From assembly GCF_015277855.1 (NCBI RefSeq), contig NZ_CP063812.1:2480001-2544000 (forward strand): a stretch of 64,000 nucleotides of DNA, in the 5' to 3' direction. The translations under genes were made by a program, and so were the position numbers. The notes under the pieces were generated by a model, which worked only from the letters and a program-made list of their open reading frames with translations, did no database searches and was not told where the DNA came from. Positions 37,965 to 46,263 of the stretch are shown one piece after another. How positions within the stretch are numbered: position 1 is the stretch's first letter; every line of letters starts with the position of its first letter. Origin of the DNA: Microbacterium cremeum (GTDB lineage: Bacteria; Actinomycetota; Actinomycetes; Actinomycetales; Microbacteriaceae).

Positions 37965-37994
37965 CGTCGACGGATGCCGCGGCATCCGTCGACG
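37965..37994. terminator. 30-bp perfect palindrome after the guanidinium exporter
   Basis: A perfect 30-bp palindrome centred on CCGCGG, with arms of CGTCGACGGATGCCG type, lies 3 nt past the exporter stop codon. It can form a 13-14 bp stem in RNA, without a T-run. Terminator function is inferred. Confidence 0.5.
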
Positions 37995-37997
37995 TGC

Positions 37998-38318
37998 TCA
38001 CTCGTGTCCGACGAGCTTCAGGCCGACGACGCAGCCCACGAGACCGAGGATGAGCAGCAGCTTCACCACCGAGAACGCCTCGGCGCCGGTGATCATCGCG
38101 TACGCCACCGTGAGCGCGGCGCCGATCCCGACCCAGACCGCGTACGCGGTCCCGGTGGAGATGTCGCGCATGGCCCACGCCAGGCCGCCCATGCTGGCGA
38201 TGAGCGCGACGCCGAACACGACGCTCGGCCAGAGCTTCGTGAAGCCCTCGGACTTTCCGAGCGCCGTCGCCCAGACGGCTTCGAGCACACCCGAGAGGAT
38301 GAGGATGACCCACGACAT
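37998..38318 (-). CDS. sugE: SMR family guanidinium exporter (Gdx/SugE type)
   Basis: A 106-residue four-helix small multidrug resistance protein. The first helix carries the essential Glu in ILSGVLEAVWATALGKSEGF. The Gdx/SugE branch is indicated by that KSEGFTKLWPS segment and by GGLAWAMRDISTGTAYAVWV. Gdx proteins exchange guanidinium for protons. The assignment is strongly supported by the guanidine-III riboswitch directly upstream. The ribosome site GGAGG is 7 nt before the ATG. Confidence 0.93.
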   Translation of the reverse strand: MSWVILILSGVLEAVWATALGKSEGFTKLWPSVVFGVALIASMGGLAWAMRDISTGTAYAVWVGIGAALTVAYAMITGAEAFSVVKLLLILGLVGCVVGLKLVGHE

Positions 38319-38331
38319 GACCGTGCCTCCT

Positions 38332-38372
38332 GGCCAGTCTTGTCGCGCACCGGGTACTGATCCCTCGTCCGG
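38332..38372 (-). promoter_or_regulatory. Guanidine-III riboswitch (ykkC-III class)
   Basis: On the minus strand the sequence starts CCGGACGAGG, continues GUACCCGG after a five-base segment, and then has GACAAGAC. These are the invariant blocks, in order and spacing, of the guanidine-III aptamer known from Thermobifida fusca. CCGG pairs with the second CCGG to form the pseudoknot. GAUCAGU pairs with ACUGGCC with one mismatch. The 3' strand runs straight into the GGAGG ribosome site (38326-38330), so control is probably at translation. The downstream gene is a Gdx exporter. Confidence 0.9.
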
Positions 38373-38434
38373 GGGTCCGGTCGGGACCCGCGGTCCAGGC
38401 TAGCCGACGTCCCTGCGCAGTCGCTGGGCAGCCG

Positions 38435-39346
38435 TCACACCAGGAACAGCCCGTCCAGGGCTCCCGGGTTGTGGGCGTGGACGAGCACCAGGAAGACGAC
38501 GGCGTCGAACAGCAGATGCACGGTCACGACGTACGCGAGCGAGCGGGTCTTCATGAAGATGAAGCCCTGCAGCAGCGCGAACGGGATGGTGAGCAGCGGC
38601 CCCCACGCCTGATACCCGAGCTCCCACAGGAATGAGACGAACACGACCGCCTGCAGGACGTTGGCCTGCCAGTCGGGGAAGTGCCGCCGCAGCAGCGCGA
38701 AGCACGTGCAGATGAAGAACAGCTCGTCCCAGATGCCGACGCCGCCGACGCCGACGAACAGCCGCGCGATGAGATCGGGGGTGTCGACGACGGGCCAGTT
38801 GAGGTAGACCCCCGACGTGATGAAGTAGAACGGCAGGATCAGCCATCCGAGCACGAGCACGGCCACCAGCCACGTCCACTGGAACGCGGTCCACCGGCCG
38901 CCGCCCCGCCACGGGAAGCGCACAGCGTGATCGCGGTACGCCCAGCGCGAGATCGCGTACGGCACGGCGACCGCACCGCCCAGCGCCACCGCGAACCGGA
39001 GGATCGAGAGGTCGTCGAGCTCGGCCTTCAGCGGGATCGCGCTGACGATGAGCAGACCGGCGGCGATCAGCGAGAGGTCGCGCACGAGCGAGGGGGGACG
39101 GATGCCGGAGACCGGCGCCGCACCGGAACCCGAGGGTCCGGCCGCAGCACTCCGCGCCGTCCGGTCCCGTCGCCGCTCGGCCACGAGCGCCAGCGCGAGG
39201 CCCACGGCCAGCAGCGTCCATCCGATCCACGCCACCCGCACGACGAAGAATGCCGGCGCGGCCAGGCACACCAGCAGCGCGGGCGCGAGGCGCCACGTCC
39301 AGGACGGGCGGACCAGGGCGGGGGCGGCAGTGGAGGAGGCGGGCAT
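38435..39346 (-). CDS. CPBP family intramembrane metalloprotease
   Basis: 303 residues with about eight membrane helices. The CPBP (Abi) motifs are visible in the last third: IWDELFFICTCFALLRR (DE-x-x-F variant of the usual EExxxR), FLWELGYQAWGPL and VTVHLLFDAVVF (H and D). The substitution of the first Glu by Asp is conservative but worth noting. CPBP proteins include prenyl-protein-protease-like enzymes and bacteriocin immunity proteins. The substrate here is unknown. It is 12 nt downstream of an MFS gene on the same strand. Confidence 0.83.
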   Translation of the reverse strand: MPASSTAAPALVRPSWTWRLAPALLVCLAAPAFFVVRVAWIGWTLLAVGLALALVAERRRDRTARSAAAGPSGSGAAPVSGIRPPSLVRDLSLIAAGLLIVSAIPLKAELDDLSILRFAVALGGAVAVPYAISRWAYRDHAVRFPWRGGGRWTAFQWTWLVAVLVLGWLILPFYFITSGVYLNWPVVDTPDLIARLFVGVGGVGIWDELFFICTCFALLRRHFPDWQANVLQAVVFVSFLWELGYQAWGPLLTIPFALLQGFIFMKTRSLAYVVTVHLLFDAVVFLVLVHAHNPGALDGLFLV

Positions 39347-39358
39347 GGTGCCTTCGGG

Positions 39359-40702
39359 TCAGCGGTCGAGCGGGTGGGCGATCTCGTCGGCCGGCATGCG
39401 GGCGACGAGGTAGGCGATGGTGCCGAGGCCGAGCGGGATGACGCCGGCGGCGATGAAGATCGTCTCGATCGGCACGACCTGGGCGAGCGGGCCGGCGAGC
39501 GCCATCGACAGCGGCATGAGTGCGAGCGAGACGAAGAAGTCGAGGCTCGAGATGCGGCCCAGCATGTGCCGGGGGACGCGGCGCTGCAGCAGGGTGCCCC
39601 AGATCACATTGCCGTAGCTGAAGCCGAAGCCGACGACGAACAGGCACAGTGCCATGACCCAGTACACGTGCGTGAGACCGACGACGGCGAAGGGCAGGGT
39701 GCTGACACCCCAGACACCCATCATCACCGTGAGATAGCGGCGCGGGAGCCTCATCGACGAGACCACGATGGAGCCCACGACCCCGCCGACGCCGTAGATC
39801 GCCAGGAGGAAGCCGAACCACCGTGGATCCTCTCCGATGCGGTCGCGCGTGAGGAAGGGCAGCAGCACCTCCTCCGGCCCGATGAAGACCAGCACCCAGC
39901 CGGTGGCGAACAGCAGCGTCCACAGCAGCCAGGGCGTGCGGACGGTGAATCCGACCGCCTCGCGGAGATCGTGGAGCACGCCGCGCACGCCGCTCGGAGC
40001 CTCCCGGTGCTCGCCGTCCGTCGGCGGCGGCTCGGGGCCTACGAAGAGAAGGAGCACCAGGGCGAGCGCGTGCGCCGCGACCACGCCCCAGGCGGCGTGC
40101 GCGGGGGCGAGGACGGCGGCGACGATCATGCCGGCGGCCGCCGGCCCGGCCGCCTGCTGCAGGGCGGGACGGATGGCGCCCTCGAGGCCGTTCGCCGCGA
40201 GCAGCTGCGCCGGAGGGAGGATGCGCGGCAGGATCGCGCTGTAGGCGGGGAAGAAGAACCCCGCACCTGCGCCCAGCACGAACGCCACGATCGCCAGATG
40301 CGGGATGGTGGCGACGCCGAACGCGCCGGCGACCGCGACCGAGGTGATCGCGAGGAGGTTCACCAGCTCGACGACCCGCAGCAGCATGCGGCGCGGCACG
40401 CGGTCGGCGGCGATGCCGCCCGGGATCGCGCACAGGAGCAGCCCGACGGCGTTCGCGGCCGCGACGACCGAGAGCTCGACGGGGCCGCCGCCGGCGCCGA
40501 TCACGGTGTAGACCATGACCACGGCCCACATGCCGGCGCCGAAGATCGAGAGCACGACGGCGCCGAAGAGCATGCGGAAGTCGCGGTGCGCGAGAGGCCG
40601 TACGAACCGCCACCGGTCGCGCGGCGGACGCGCGGGCGACGATTCCGCCGTACCGCCGGGAAGCGGCAGCGGCCCGGTCACGGGGCCCTGGACGCCGCTC
40701 AT
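39359..40702 (-). CDS. MFS transporter, MFS_3/TetV-like efflux type
   Basis: 447 residues with 12 membrane helices. The N-terminus is Pro-rich (MSGVQGPVTGPLPLPGGTA), followed by FVRPLAHRDFRMLFGAVVLS. The loop 2-3 signature GGIAADRVPRRMLLRVVELV is present, and the central loop carries charged residues. The family resembles MFS_3/enterobactin- and multidrug-type exporters; the substrate is not predictable. The ATG at 40702 overlaps the trmB stop (ATGA). CPBP follows 12 nt downstream, so trmB-MFS-CPBP form one transcription unit. Confidence 0.87.
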   Translation of the reverse strand: MSGVQGPVTGPLPLPGGTAESSPARPPRDRWRFVRPLAHRDFRMLFGAVVLSIFGAGMWAVVMVYTVIGAGGGPVELSVVAAANAVGLLLCAIPGGIAADRVPRRMLLRVVELVNLLAITSVAVAGAFGVATIPHLAIVAFVLGAGAGFFFPAYSAILPRILPPAQLLAANGLEGAIRPALQQAAGPAAAGMIVAAVLAPAHAAWGVVAAHALALVLLLFVGPEPPPTDGEHREAPSGVRGVLHDLREAVGFTVRTPWLLWTLLFATGWVLVFIGPEEVLLPFLTRDRIGEDPRWFGFLLAIYGVGGVVGSIVVSSMRLPRRYLTVMMGVWGVSTLPFAVVGLTHVYWVMALCLFVVGFGFSYGNVIWGTLLQRRVPRHMLGRISSLDFFVSLALMPLSMALAGPLAQVVPIETIFIAAGVIPLGLGTIAYLVARMPADEIAHPLDR

Positions 40703-41445
40703 GAGCGGCGTGCGCGGCGGTACGACAGATCGCGGATGTCGCGGCCGACGCGGGAGCCCTTGCGCTCGAACGCCGTCAGCACGCGGCCCTCGAAGCGCGG
40801 CGCCCACTCCCCCTCGAAAGCCGGCTCGAAGTCGGGGGCGGCCGACAGCACGTCGCGCATCTGCAGCGCGTAGTCCTCCCAGTCGGTCGCCAGGCGCAGC
40901 ATCCCGCCGTCGCGCAGCGCGCCCGCCGCGACGCGGGCGAAGTCCGCGGTGACGAGCCGGCGCTTGGTGTGCTTCTTCTTGTGCCACGGGTCGGGGAAGA
41001 AGACCCAGAGCTCGTCGACGGATGCCGCGGGCAGCAGGTGCTGCAGCACCTCCGGCGCGTTCGCCTCGACGAGGCGCAGATTGCGCGCACCGGCGCGGTC
41101 GGCGTCGAGCATCGTGCGGGCCAGGCCCGCCTTGAACACCTCGATCGCGAGGAAGTCGTCATCCGGCCGGGAGGAGGCGGCGTGGACGATCGCGTGCCCC
41201 TGACCCGAGCCGATCTCGACGAGGAGCGGCGCTTCGCGCCCCCACACCGCGACCGGGTCGATCGCCGAACCCGGGCGGATGCTCGTCGAGGCGACGTCGC
41301 GCGGCGCCTCGATCACGTAGACCGGCGCGAGCTCGGCCCACGCGCGCTCCTGCGCCTCCGACATCCGTCCGCTGCGGCGCACGAAAGACACCGGGCGATC
41401 GCGGAACGTGCGAGGCCCGGAAGTCGGTGCGGCGGAGTCGGACAC
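40699..41445 (-). CDS. trmB: tRNA (guanine-N7-)-methyltransferase
   Basis: Forms m7G46 in tRNA. 248 residues. The SAM-binding motif is LLVEIGSGQGHAIVHAA, and the diagnostic block is ELWVFFPDPWHKKKHTKRRL, followed by RLATDWEDYALQM. The GTG start at 41445 lies 6 nt after a TAGCCT element (41452-41457), so the message is probably leaderless. Confidence 0.96.
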   Translation of the reverse strand: MSDSAAPTSGPRTFRDRPVSFVRRSGRMSEAQERAWAELAPVYVIEAPRDVASTSIRPGSAIDPVAVWGREAPLLVEIGSGQGHAIVHAASSRPDDDFLAIEVFKAGLARTMLDADRAGARNLRLVEANAPEVLQHLLPAASVDELWVFFPDPWHKKKHTKRRLVTADFARVAAGALRDGGMLRLATDWEDYALQMRDVLSAAPDFEPAFEGEWAPRFEGRVLTAFERKGSRVGRDIRDLSYRRARRS

Positions 41446-41464
41446 CCCACCAGGCTACCGACGC

Positions 41465-42301
41465 CTACTGGGTCACGAAGTCGATGAGCTCTTCGACGCG
41501 GCCGAGGAACGCCGGCTCGAGGTCGCGATAGCTCTTCACCGAGGCGAGGACGCGCTGCCACGCGCGGGCGAGGTCGGCCTGGTCGCGCGCCGGCCAGCCG
41601 AGCGCCCGGCACACGCCCACCTTGAACTCGATGCCGCGCGGCACCTCGGGCCAGCGCTCGATGCCCATCGAACGCGGCGTCACGCACTGCCAGACGTCGA
41701 TCCACGGATGCCCGACGATGAGCAGGTGCGCGCCGTGCCGGCCCCGCGATATCGCCTCGGCGATACGGGTCTCCTTCGAGCCCGGCACCAGGTGGTCCAG
41801 CAGCACGCCGTAGCGTCGCTGCGCCGAGGGCGGCTCCTCGTCGAGCGCCGCCTGCAGCAGATCGACGCCCTGGAGGTACTCGACGACGACCCCCTCGGCG
41901 CGCAGGTCGTCGCCCCACACCTTCTCGACGAGCTCGGCATCGTGCCGCCCCTCCACGAAGATGCGGCTCGCCCGCGCGGTGCGGGCACGCGAGTCGGGTG
42001 CCGCGAACGAGCCCGACGCCGTGCGCCGCGGTCCGCTGTGCGCGGCGACCGGTGCCGGCGGGCCCAGCACGACATCGCGTCCCTCGATCAGGAACCCGGG
42101 CCCGAGCGGGAACAGCCGTCGCCGCCCGACGCGATCCTCGAGCTCGACCATGCCGCCCGACACGCCGACCACGGCACCGCAGAAGCCGTCGTCGGCGACC
42201 TCGACCACGAGATCGCGGGATGCCGCCACCCGCGGCAGCTCGCGCACTCCGTGGCCCTTCCATCCCGTGGCCAGCACATCGGCGCCGTAGCGATCGTCCA
42301 T
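41465..42301 (-). CDS. DUF3097 domain-containing protein
   Basis: 278 residues from the ATG at 42301, with CCGGAGGACGAGG upstream and a TAGCCT -10 element at 42322-42327. Conserved blocks: MDDRYGADVLATGWKGHGVR at the start, RIFVEGRHDAELVEKVWGDD in the middle (TOPRIM-like Glu/Asp pattern) and LLIVGHPWIDVWQCVTP later. DUF3097 is confined to actinobacteria and has no assigned function; the central block suggests a nucleic-acid-related metal site. It lies 19 nt upstream of trmB. Confidence 0.9.
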   Translation of the reverse strand: MDDRYGADVLATGWKGHGVRELPRVAASRDLVVEVADDGFCGAVVGVSGGMVELEDRVGRRRLFPLGPGFLIEGRDVVLGPPAPVAAHSGPRRTASGSFAAPDSRARTARASRIFVEGRHDAELVEKVWGDDLRAEGVVVEYLQGVDLLQAALDEEPPSAQRRYGVLLDHLVPGSKETRIAEAISRGRHGAHLLIVGHPWIDVWQCVTPRSMGIERWPEVPRGIEFKVGVCRALGWPARDQADLARAWQRVLASVKSYRDLEPAFLGRVEELIDFVTQ

Positions 42302-42455
42302 CCTCGTCCTCCGGATCGGCAAGGCTACCGGCACGGGCGCCGGGTAGCCGGCAGCGACCCGCGGCCCGTGCGAGCCGGACCTCGGGCTACCGTCGTATCC
42401 CCGCGCCTGCATAGACTCGCGTGTGGGGAAACCCCGAGTCCCAGAGGGGGGATCG

Positions 42456-44486
42456 ATGCCACTGCGCCGAACGGCAGCGCTGGTGTCCGCTGCGGTGGTC
42501 GCGGTCACGGTGATGGGGGCGGCGGCCGTCTCGGCCACGCCTCCGGTCACGCTCGGCTCGGGCTATGTGCTCGACGATGCGGGCGTGCTGTCCTCGTCGG
42601 AGGAGGCGCAGGCGCAGGACCGGCTGGACGCGCTGAAGACGCAGACCGGGCTCGACCTGTGGGTCGTGTTCGTCGATGAGTTCACCGACCCGGCCGACTC
42701 CGAGAGCTGGGCGAACCAGACCGCCGACGACAACGGCCTCGGCGTGACCCAGTATCTCCTCGCGGTCGCGACCGAGGGACGGCAGTACTACCTCTCGGGC
42801 TCGTCCGAGGGGCCGGTGACCTTCGACCAGCTCGCGACCATCGAGCAGCAGCGGGTGCAGCCCGCCCTGAGGGCGGAGGACTGGCTCGGCGCCGTCGACG
42901 GCGCCGCGGACGGCCTGACCGATGCCGCCGGCGGCGGCTCCGGCGCGGTGGACGACGGGGCGTCCGGCGGGGGCGGCTGGCTGACCTGGCTCCTCGTGAT
43001 CGCCGTCGTCGTGGTGGCCGTGGTCCTCATCGTGGTGCTCGCCCGCCGTCGTCGCGGCACAGCGGGCGCGGTCCCCGCGGGCGGCGCCGGCGCGCCGCAG
43101 CCGAGCCTCGAAGAACTCGAACGGCGCGCGTCGTCGCTCCTCGTCGAGACCGACGACGCCCTGAAGACCAGCGCGCAGGAGCTCGGCTTCGCCAAGGCAC
43201 AGTTCGGCGACGCGGCGACCGCCGAGTTCGAGGCGGCGATCGCCTCCGCCCAGCAGGATCTCGACGAGGCGTTCACCCTCAAGCAGCAGCTCGACGACGC
43301 CACTCCGGACTCCCCGCAGGACACGCGTGCGTGGAACGAGCGGATCATCGCGCTGTGCGAGGAGGCCAACGCCCTGCTCGACGAGAAGGCCGAGGCGTTC
43401 GACGAGCTGCGCAAGCTCGAGCAGAACGCACCCGAGGCGCTCGCACGCGTCCAGGACGCACGGACGAAGGCCGCGGCATCCCTCGAGGCCGCTGCCGCGC
43501 ATCTGCAGACCCTGCGCGCCTCGTACGCGCCCGAAGCCCTCGCGACCGTCGCGGACAACCCCGAGCAGGCTCGCCAGCGACTCGCGTTCGCCGACGAGCA
43601 GCTCGACGCCGCGCAGGCGGCGATCGGCGCCGGAGACGGCGGCGAGGCCGCCGTCGGCATCCGCGCCGCCGAAGAGGCGGTCGGCCAGGCGACCCTGCTC
43701 GAAGACGCGATCGACAAGCTCGCGAACGACCTCGCCGAGGGCGAGCGCAGCGCGGCCGCCCTGGTGACCGAGCTCGAGGGCGACATCGTGGCGGCCTCGG
43801 CCCTGCCTGACCCCGACGGCCGGATCGCGGGCGCCATCGCCGCCACCAGGCAGCAGCTCGACACCGCCCGCGTACACCTCAGCGGTACCGCCAAGCGGCC
43901 GCTCGTCGCCCTCCAGAGCCTCGAGGCCGCCAACCAGCAGATCGACGCCCTGGTGCAGGGCGTGCGGGATGCCGCGGTCCAGGCTCAGCGCGCGCGTCAG
44001 ATGGTGGGGCAGCTCATCCTGCAGGCGCAGGCGCAGGTGTCGGCCGCCGAGGACTACATCACCGCGCGCCGCGGCGCCGTCGGCGCGCAGGCGAGGACGC
44101 GGCTCGCCGAAGCCGGGGCCGCGCTCGCCCGCGCGCAGGCACTGCAGGCCGGCGACCCCGAGCAGGCCATGCAGCACGCTCAGCGCGCCGATCAGCTCGC
44201 CGGTCAGGCCATCCAGGCGGCGCAGAACGACGTCGGCGCGTTCGGAGGCGATGGCGGCGGCATGTTCCGCGGCGGCGGCCAGTCCGACGGCGGCGGCATG
44301 CTGGGTGCCGTACTCGGCGGCATCGTGCTCAACTCGATGCTCGGCGGCGGCCGGTCCTCGGGCGGATCGAGCGGCGGGCTGGGCGGCATGCTCGGCGGCG
44401 GCGCATCGCGGTCCTCCGGCAGATTCCGGCCCGGCAGCTTCGGCGGCGGCGGCACCCGCAGCCGCCGAGGGGGTGGTCGCTTCTGA
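42456..44486 (+). CDS. TPM-domain membrane protein with long helical C-terminal region
   Basis: 676 residues from the ATG at 42456, preceded by GAGGGGGG. A signal peptide (about 1-27, ending VSA) leads into an extracytoplasmic TPM_phosphatase domain (YVLDDAGVLSSSEEAQAQDR onward). A membrane helix lies at about residues 175-200, followed by a very long Ala/Glu/Gln-rich coiled-coil (about 215-590) and a Gly/Ser-rich, Arg-ending tail (GGGTRSRRGGGRF). A TAGACT element at 42412-42417 also allows a leaderless GTG start at 42423, adding 11 residues. PspA follows on the same strand, suggesting an envelope-stress role. Confidence 0.83.
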   Translation: MPLRRTAALVSAAVVAVTVMGAAAVSATPPVTLGSGYVLDDAGVLSSSEEAQAQDRLDALKTQTGLDLWVVFVDEFTDPADSESWANQTADDNGLGVTQYLLAVATEGRQYYLSGSSEGPVTFDQLATIEQQRVQPALRAEDWLGAVDGAADGLTDAAGGGSGAVDDGASGGGGWLTWLLVIAVVVVAVVLIVVLARRRRGTAGAVPAGGAGAPQPSLEELERRASSLLVETDDALKTSAQELGFAKAQFGDAATAEFEAAIASAQQDLDEAFTLKQQLDDATPDSPQDTRAWNERIIALCEEANALLDEKAEAFDELRKLEQNAPEALARVQDARTKAAASLEAAAAHLQTLRASYAPEALATVADNPEQARQRLAFADEQLDAAQAAIGAGDGGEAAVGIRAAEEAVGQATLLEDAIDKLANDLAEGERSAAALVTELEGDIVAASALPDPDGRIAGAIAATRQQLDTARVHLSGTAKRPLVALQSLEAANQQIDALVQGVRDAAVQAQRARQMVGQLILQAQAQVSAAEDYITARRGAVGAQARTRLAEAGAALARAQALQAGDPEQAMQHAQRADQLAGQAIQAAQNDVGAFGGDGGGMFRGGGQSDGGGMLGAVLGGIVLNSMLGGGRSSGGSSGGLGGMLGGGASRSSGRFRPGSFGGGGTRSRRGGGRF

Positions 44487-44594
44487 GCCGCCCGTGCTCC
44501 ACCGGCCGGCCGAGACCCGCGGCACGGCATCCCGAACCCGATCCACCCTCATCCGAACTCCGATAGGCCTGAACTCCGATAGGAAGGAAATCCG

Positions 44595-45332
44595 ATGGCG
44601 AAGCAGTCCATCTTCGGTCGTATCTCGACGCTCCTGAAGGCGAACATCAACGCCCTCCTCGACTCCGCCGAGGATCCGCAGAAGATGCTCGACCAACTGG
44701 TGCGCGACTACACCAACTCGATCGCCGACGCCGAGTCGGCCATCGCCGAGACGATCGGCAACCTGCGCCTGCTCGAGCGCGACCACCAGGAGGACGTCCA
44801 GGCGGCCGCCGAGTGGGGCAACAAGGCCCTCGCGGCCAGCCGCAAGGCCGACGAGCTGCGGGCGATCGGCCACACCGCCGACGCCGACAAGTTCGACAAC
44901 CTCGCCAAGATCGCGCTGCAGCGCCAGATCAGCGAGGAGAACGAGGCGAAGGCCATCGCCCCGACGATCGCGTCGCAGACCGAGGTCGTCGCGAAGCTCA
45001 AGGACGGCCTCAACGGCATGAAGCAGAAGCTGGAGCAGCTGAAGTCCAAGCGCTCCGAGCTGCTCGCGCGCGCGAAGACCGCCGAGGCCCAGACCAAGGT
45101 GCACGACGCGGTCAAGTCGATCGATGTGCTCGACCCGACCAGCGAGCTCGGCCGGTTCGAAGACAAGGTCCGCAGGCAGGAGGCCCTCGCCGCCGGCAAG
45201 CAGGAGCTCGCCGCGTCGAGCCTCGACGCGCAGTTCAACCAGCTCGAGGACGTCGGGGAGCTCACCGAGGTCGAGGCGCGCCTGGCCGCGCTGAAGACCG
45301 GCGGCTCGTCGCAGGCGGCCATCGGCAGCTGA
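44595..45332 (+). CDS. pspA: PspA/IM30 family protein
   Basis: 245 residues, almost entirely helical, as expected for the ESCRT-III-like PspA/Vipp1 family that coats damaged membranes. Starts MAKQSIFGRISTLLKANINA, then LLDSAEDPQKMLDQLVRDYT, both diagnostic. The ATG follows AGGAAGGAAA. The 13-base sequence GAACTCCGATAGG is repeated twice just upstream (about 44554 and 44571), placing the ribosome site inside the second copy. A strong hairpin follows the stop. It probably acts with the upstream TPM protein. Confidence 0.95.
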   Translation: MAKQSIFGRISTLLKANINALLDSAEDPQKMLDQLVRDYTNSIADAESAIAETIGNLRLLERDHQEDVQAAAEWGNKALAASRKADELRAIGHTADADKFDNLAKIALQRQISEENEAKAIAPTIASQTEVVAKLKDGLNGMKQKLEQLKSKRSELLARAKTAEAQTKVHDAVKSIDVLDPTSELGRFEDKVRRQEALAAGKQELAASSLDAQFNQLEDVGELTEVEARLAALKTGGSSQAAIGS

Positions 45333-45345
45333 CGATCGAGCACGG

Positions 45346-45374
45346 AGGGCGTCGCATCCGGGATGCGGCGCCCT
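45346..45374 (+). terminator. Terminator of the TPM-pspA unit
   Basis: A 14-bp hairpin (AGGGCGTCGCATCC with GGATGCGGCGCCCT, one wobble) has a 1-base centre and lies 13 nt after the pspA stop. TTCG follows, without a real T-run. Confidence 0.6.
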
Positions 45375-45441
45375 TCGGCGTTCGCGGACGGAGGAATCGC
45401 CGACGGCGACCTGGGCGCCGGTCGTGCGCGAAGATGAGGGG

Positions 45442-46263
45442 ATGACGCGATACCTGGTGGTTCCGCAGTGGCAGGGAAGCCCGTCGTCCCGGGCCATGCA
45501 GCTCATCGACGGGGCCCAGGCCATCGCCGGGGATCTGCCGCGGACGGCCACCACCGTGCTCGACGTGCCGATGGAGGCCGGCGAGTCGCAGGGCAGCGGC
45601 ATCCATCGCCTCACCGCGCTGCAGCGCATCCACGGCATGATCGCGGACGCGCTGGACGGCCACGACGAGCCCGTGCTCACCGTCGGCGGTGACTGCGGCG
45701 TGGCCCTCGCGCCCATCGCGCACGCCGCACGTCGCGCCCCGAAGCTCGCCGTCGTGTGGATCGACGCCCACCCCGACCTGAACTCGCCCCGGTCCTCGCC
45801 GTCGGGCGCGTTCGCAGGCATGGTGCTGCGCGCGGTGCTCGGCGACGGCGATCCGGGACTGTCGCTGCCGGCCGGATCCGTCGACCCCGGCCGCGTCGTG
45901 GTCGGCGCAGCGCGTTCGTACGACGACGACGAGCTGGCCGCGGTGGCAGACCTCGGCATCGCGACGCTCACCGTCGACGAACTGCGCGATCCGACATCGC
46001 TCGCCTCCGCCGTCGCGGCGACGGGCGCGGACGCCGTGTACATCCACATCGACATCGACGCCCTCGACCCGGCCGAGATCGCCGGCAACGCGCACCCCGA
46101 GCCGTTCGGGGTGACCGTCGGCGAGCTGACCGCCGCGATCGCCGAGGTGCGGGCGGGCACGCCGCTCGCGGGCGCATCGCTCACGGGCTACTCCCCCGCC
46201 TCGACCGCCTCGGCACACGAGGATCTCGGGGCGATCCTGCGGGTGATCGGCGCGCTGGCGTGA
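45442..46263 (+). CDS. Arginase/agmatinase-superfamily protein with an atypical metal site
   Basis: 273 residues of the ureohydrolase fold. Metal-binding blocks: VVWIDAHPDLN (D108, H110, D112) and YIHIDIDALDP (D204, D206). The first block, normally GGDHS, reads GGDCG, with Cys85 where a Mn-ligand His is expected. The substrate loop NxxHGM is replaced by SGAFAGM. It may use a different metal or have lost activity; it should not be called arginase without testing. The ATG at 45442 follows GAGGGG. Its stop overlaps the next gene (GTGA). Confidence 0.85.
   Translation: MTRYLVVPQWQGSPSSRAMQLIDGAQAIAGDLPRTATTVLDVPMEAGESQGSGIHRLTALQRIHGMIADALDGHDEPVLTVGGDCGVALAPIAHAARRAPKLAVVWIDAHPDLNSPRSSPSGAFAGMVLRAVLGDGDPGLSLPAGSVDPGRVVVGAARSYDDDELAAVADLGIATLTVDELRDPTSLASAVAATGADAVYIHIDIDALDPAEIAGNAHPEPFGVTVGELTAAIAEVRAGTPLAGASLTGYSPASTASAHEDLGAILRVIGALA

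Noticed and set aside
38319..38400. Guanidine-I (ykkC) or guanidine-II (mini-ykkC) riboswitch
   Set aside because: The conserved blocks fit class III only; there is no paired ACGR-loop hairpin and no guanidine-I core.
42387..46184. A 1265-codon open frame on the minus strand
   Set aside because: It is antisense to the TPM, PspA and arginase-like genes, has no ribosome site or domain, and arises because high GC content removes stop codons.
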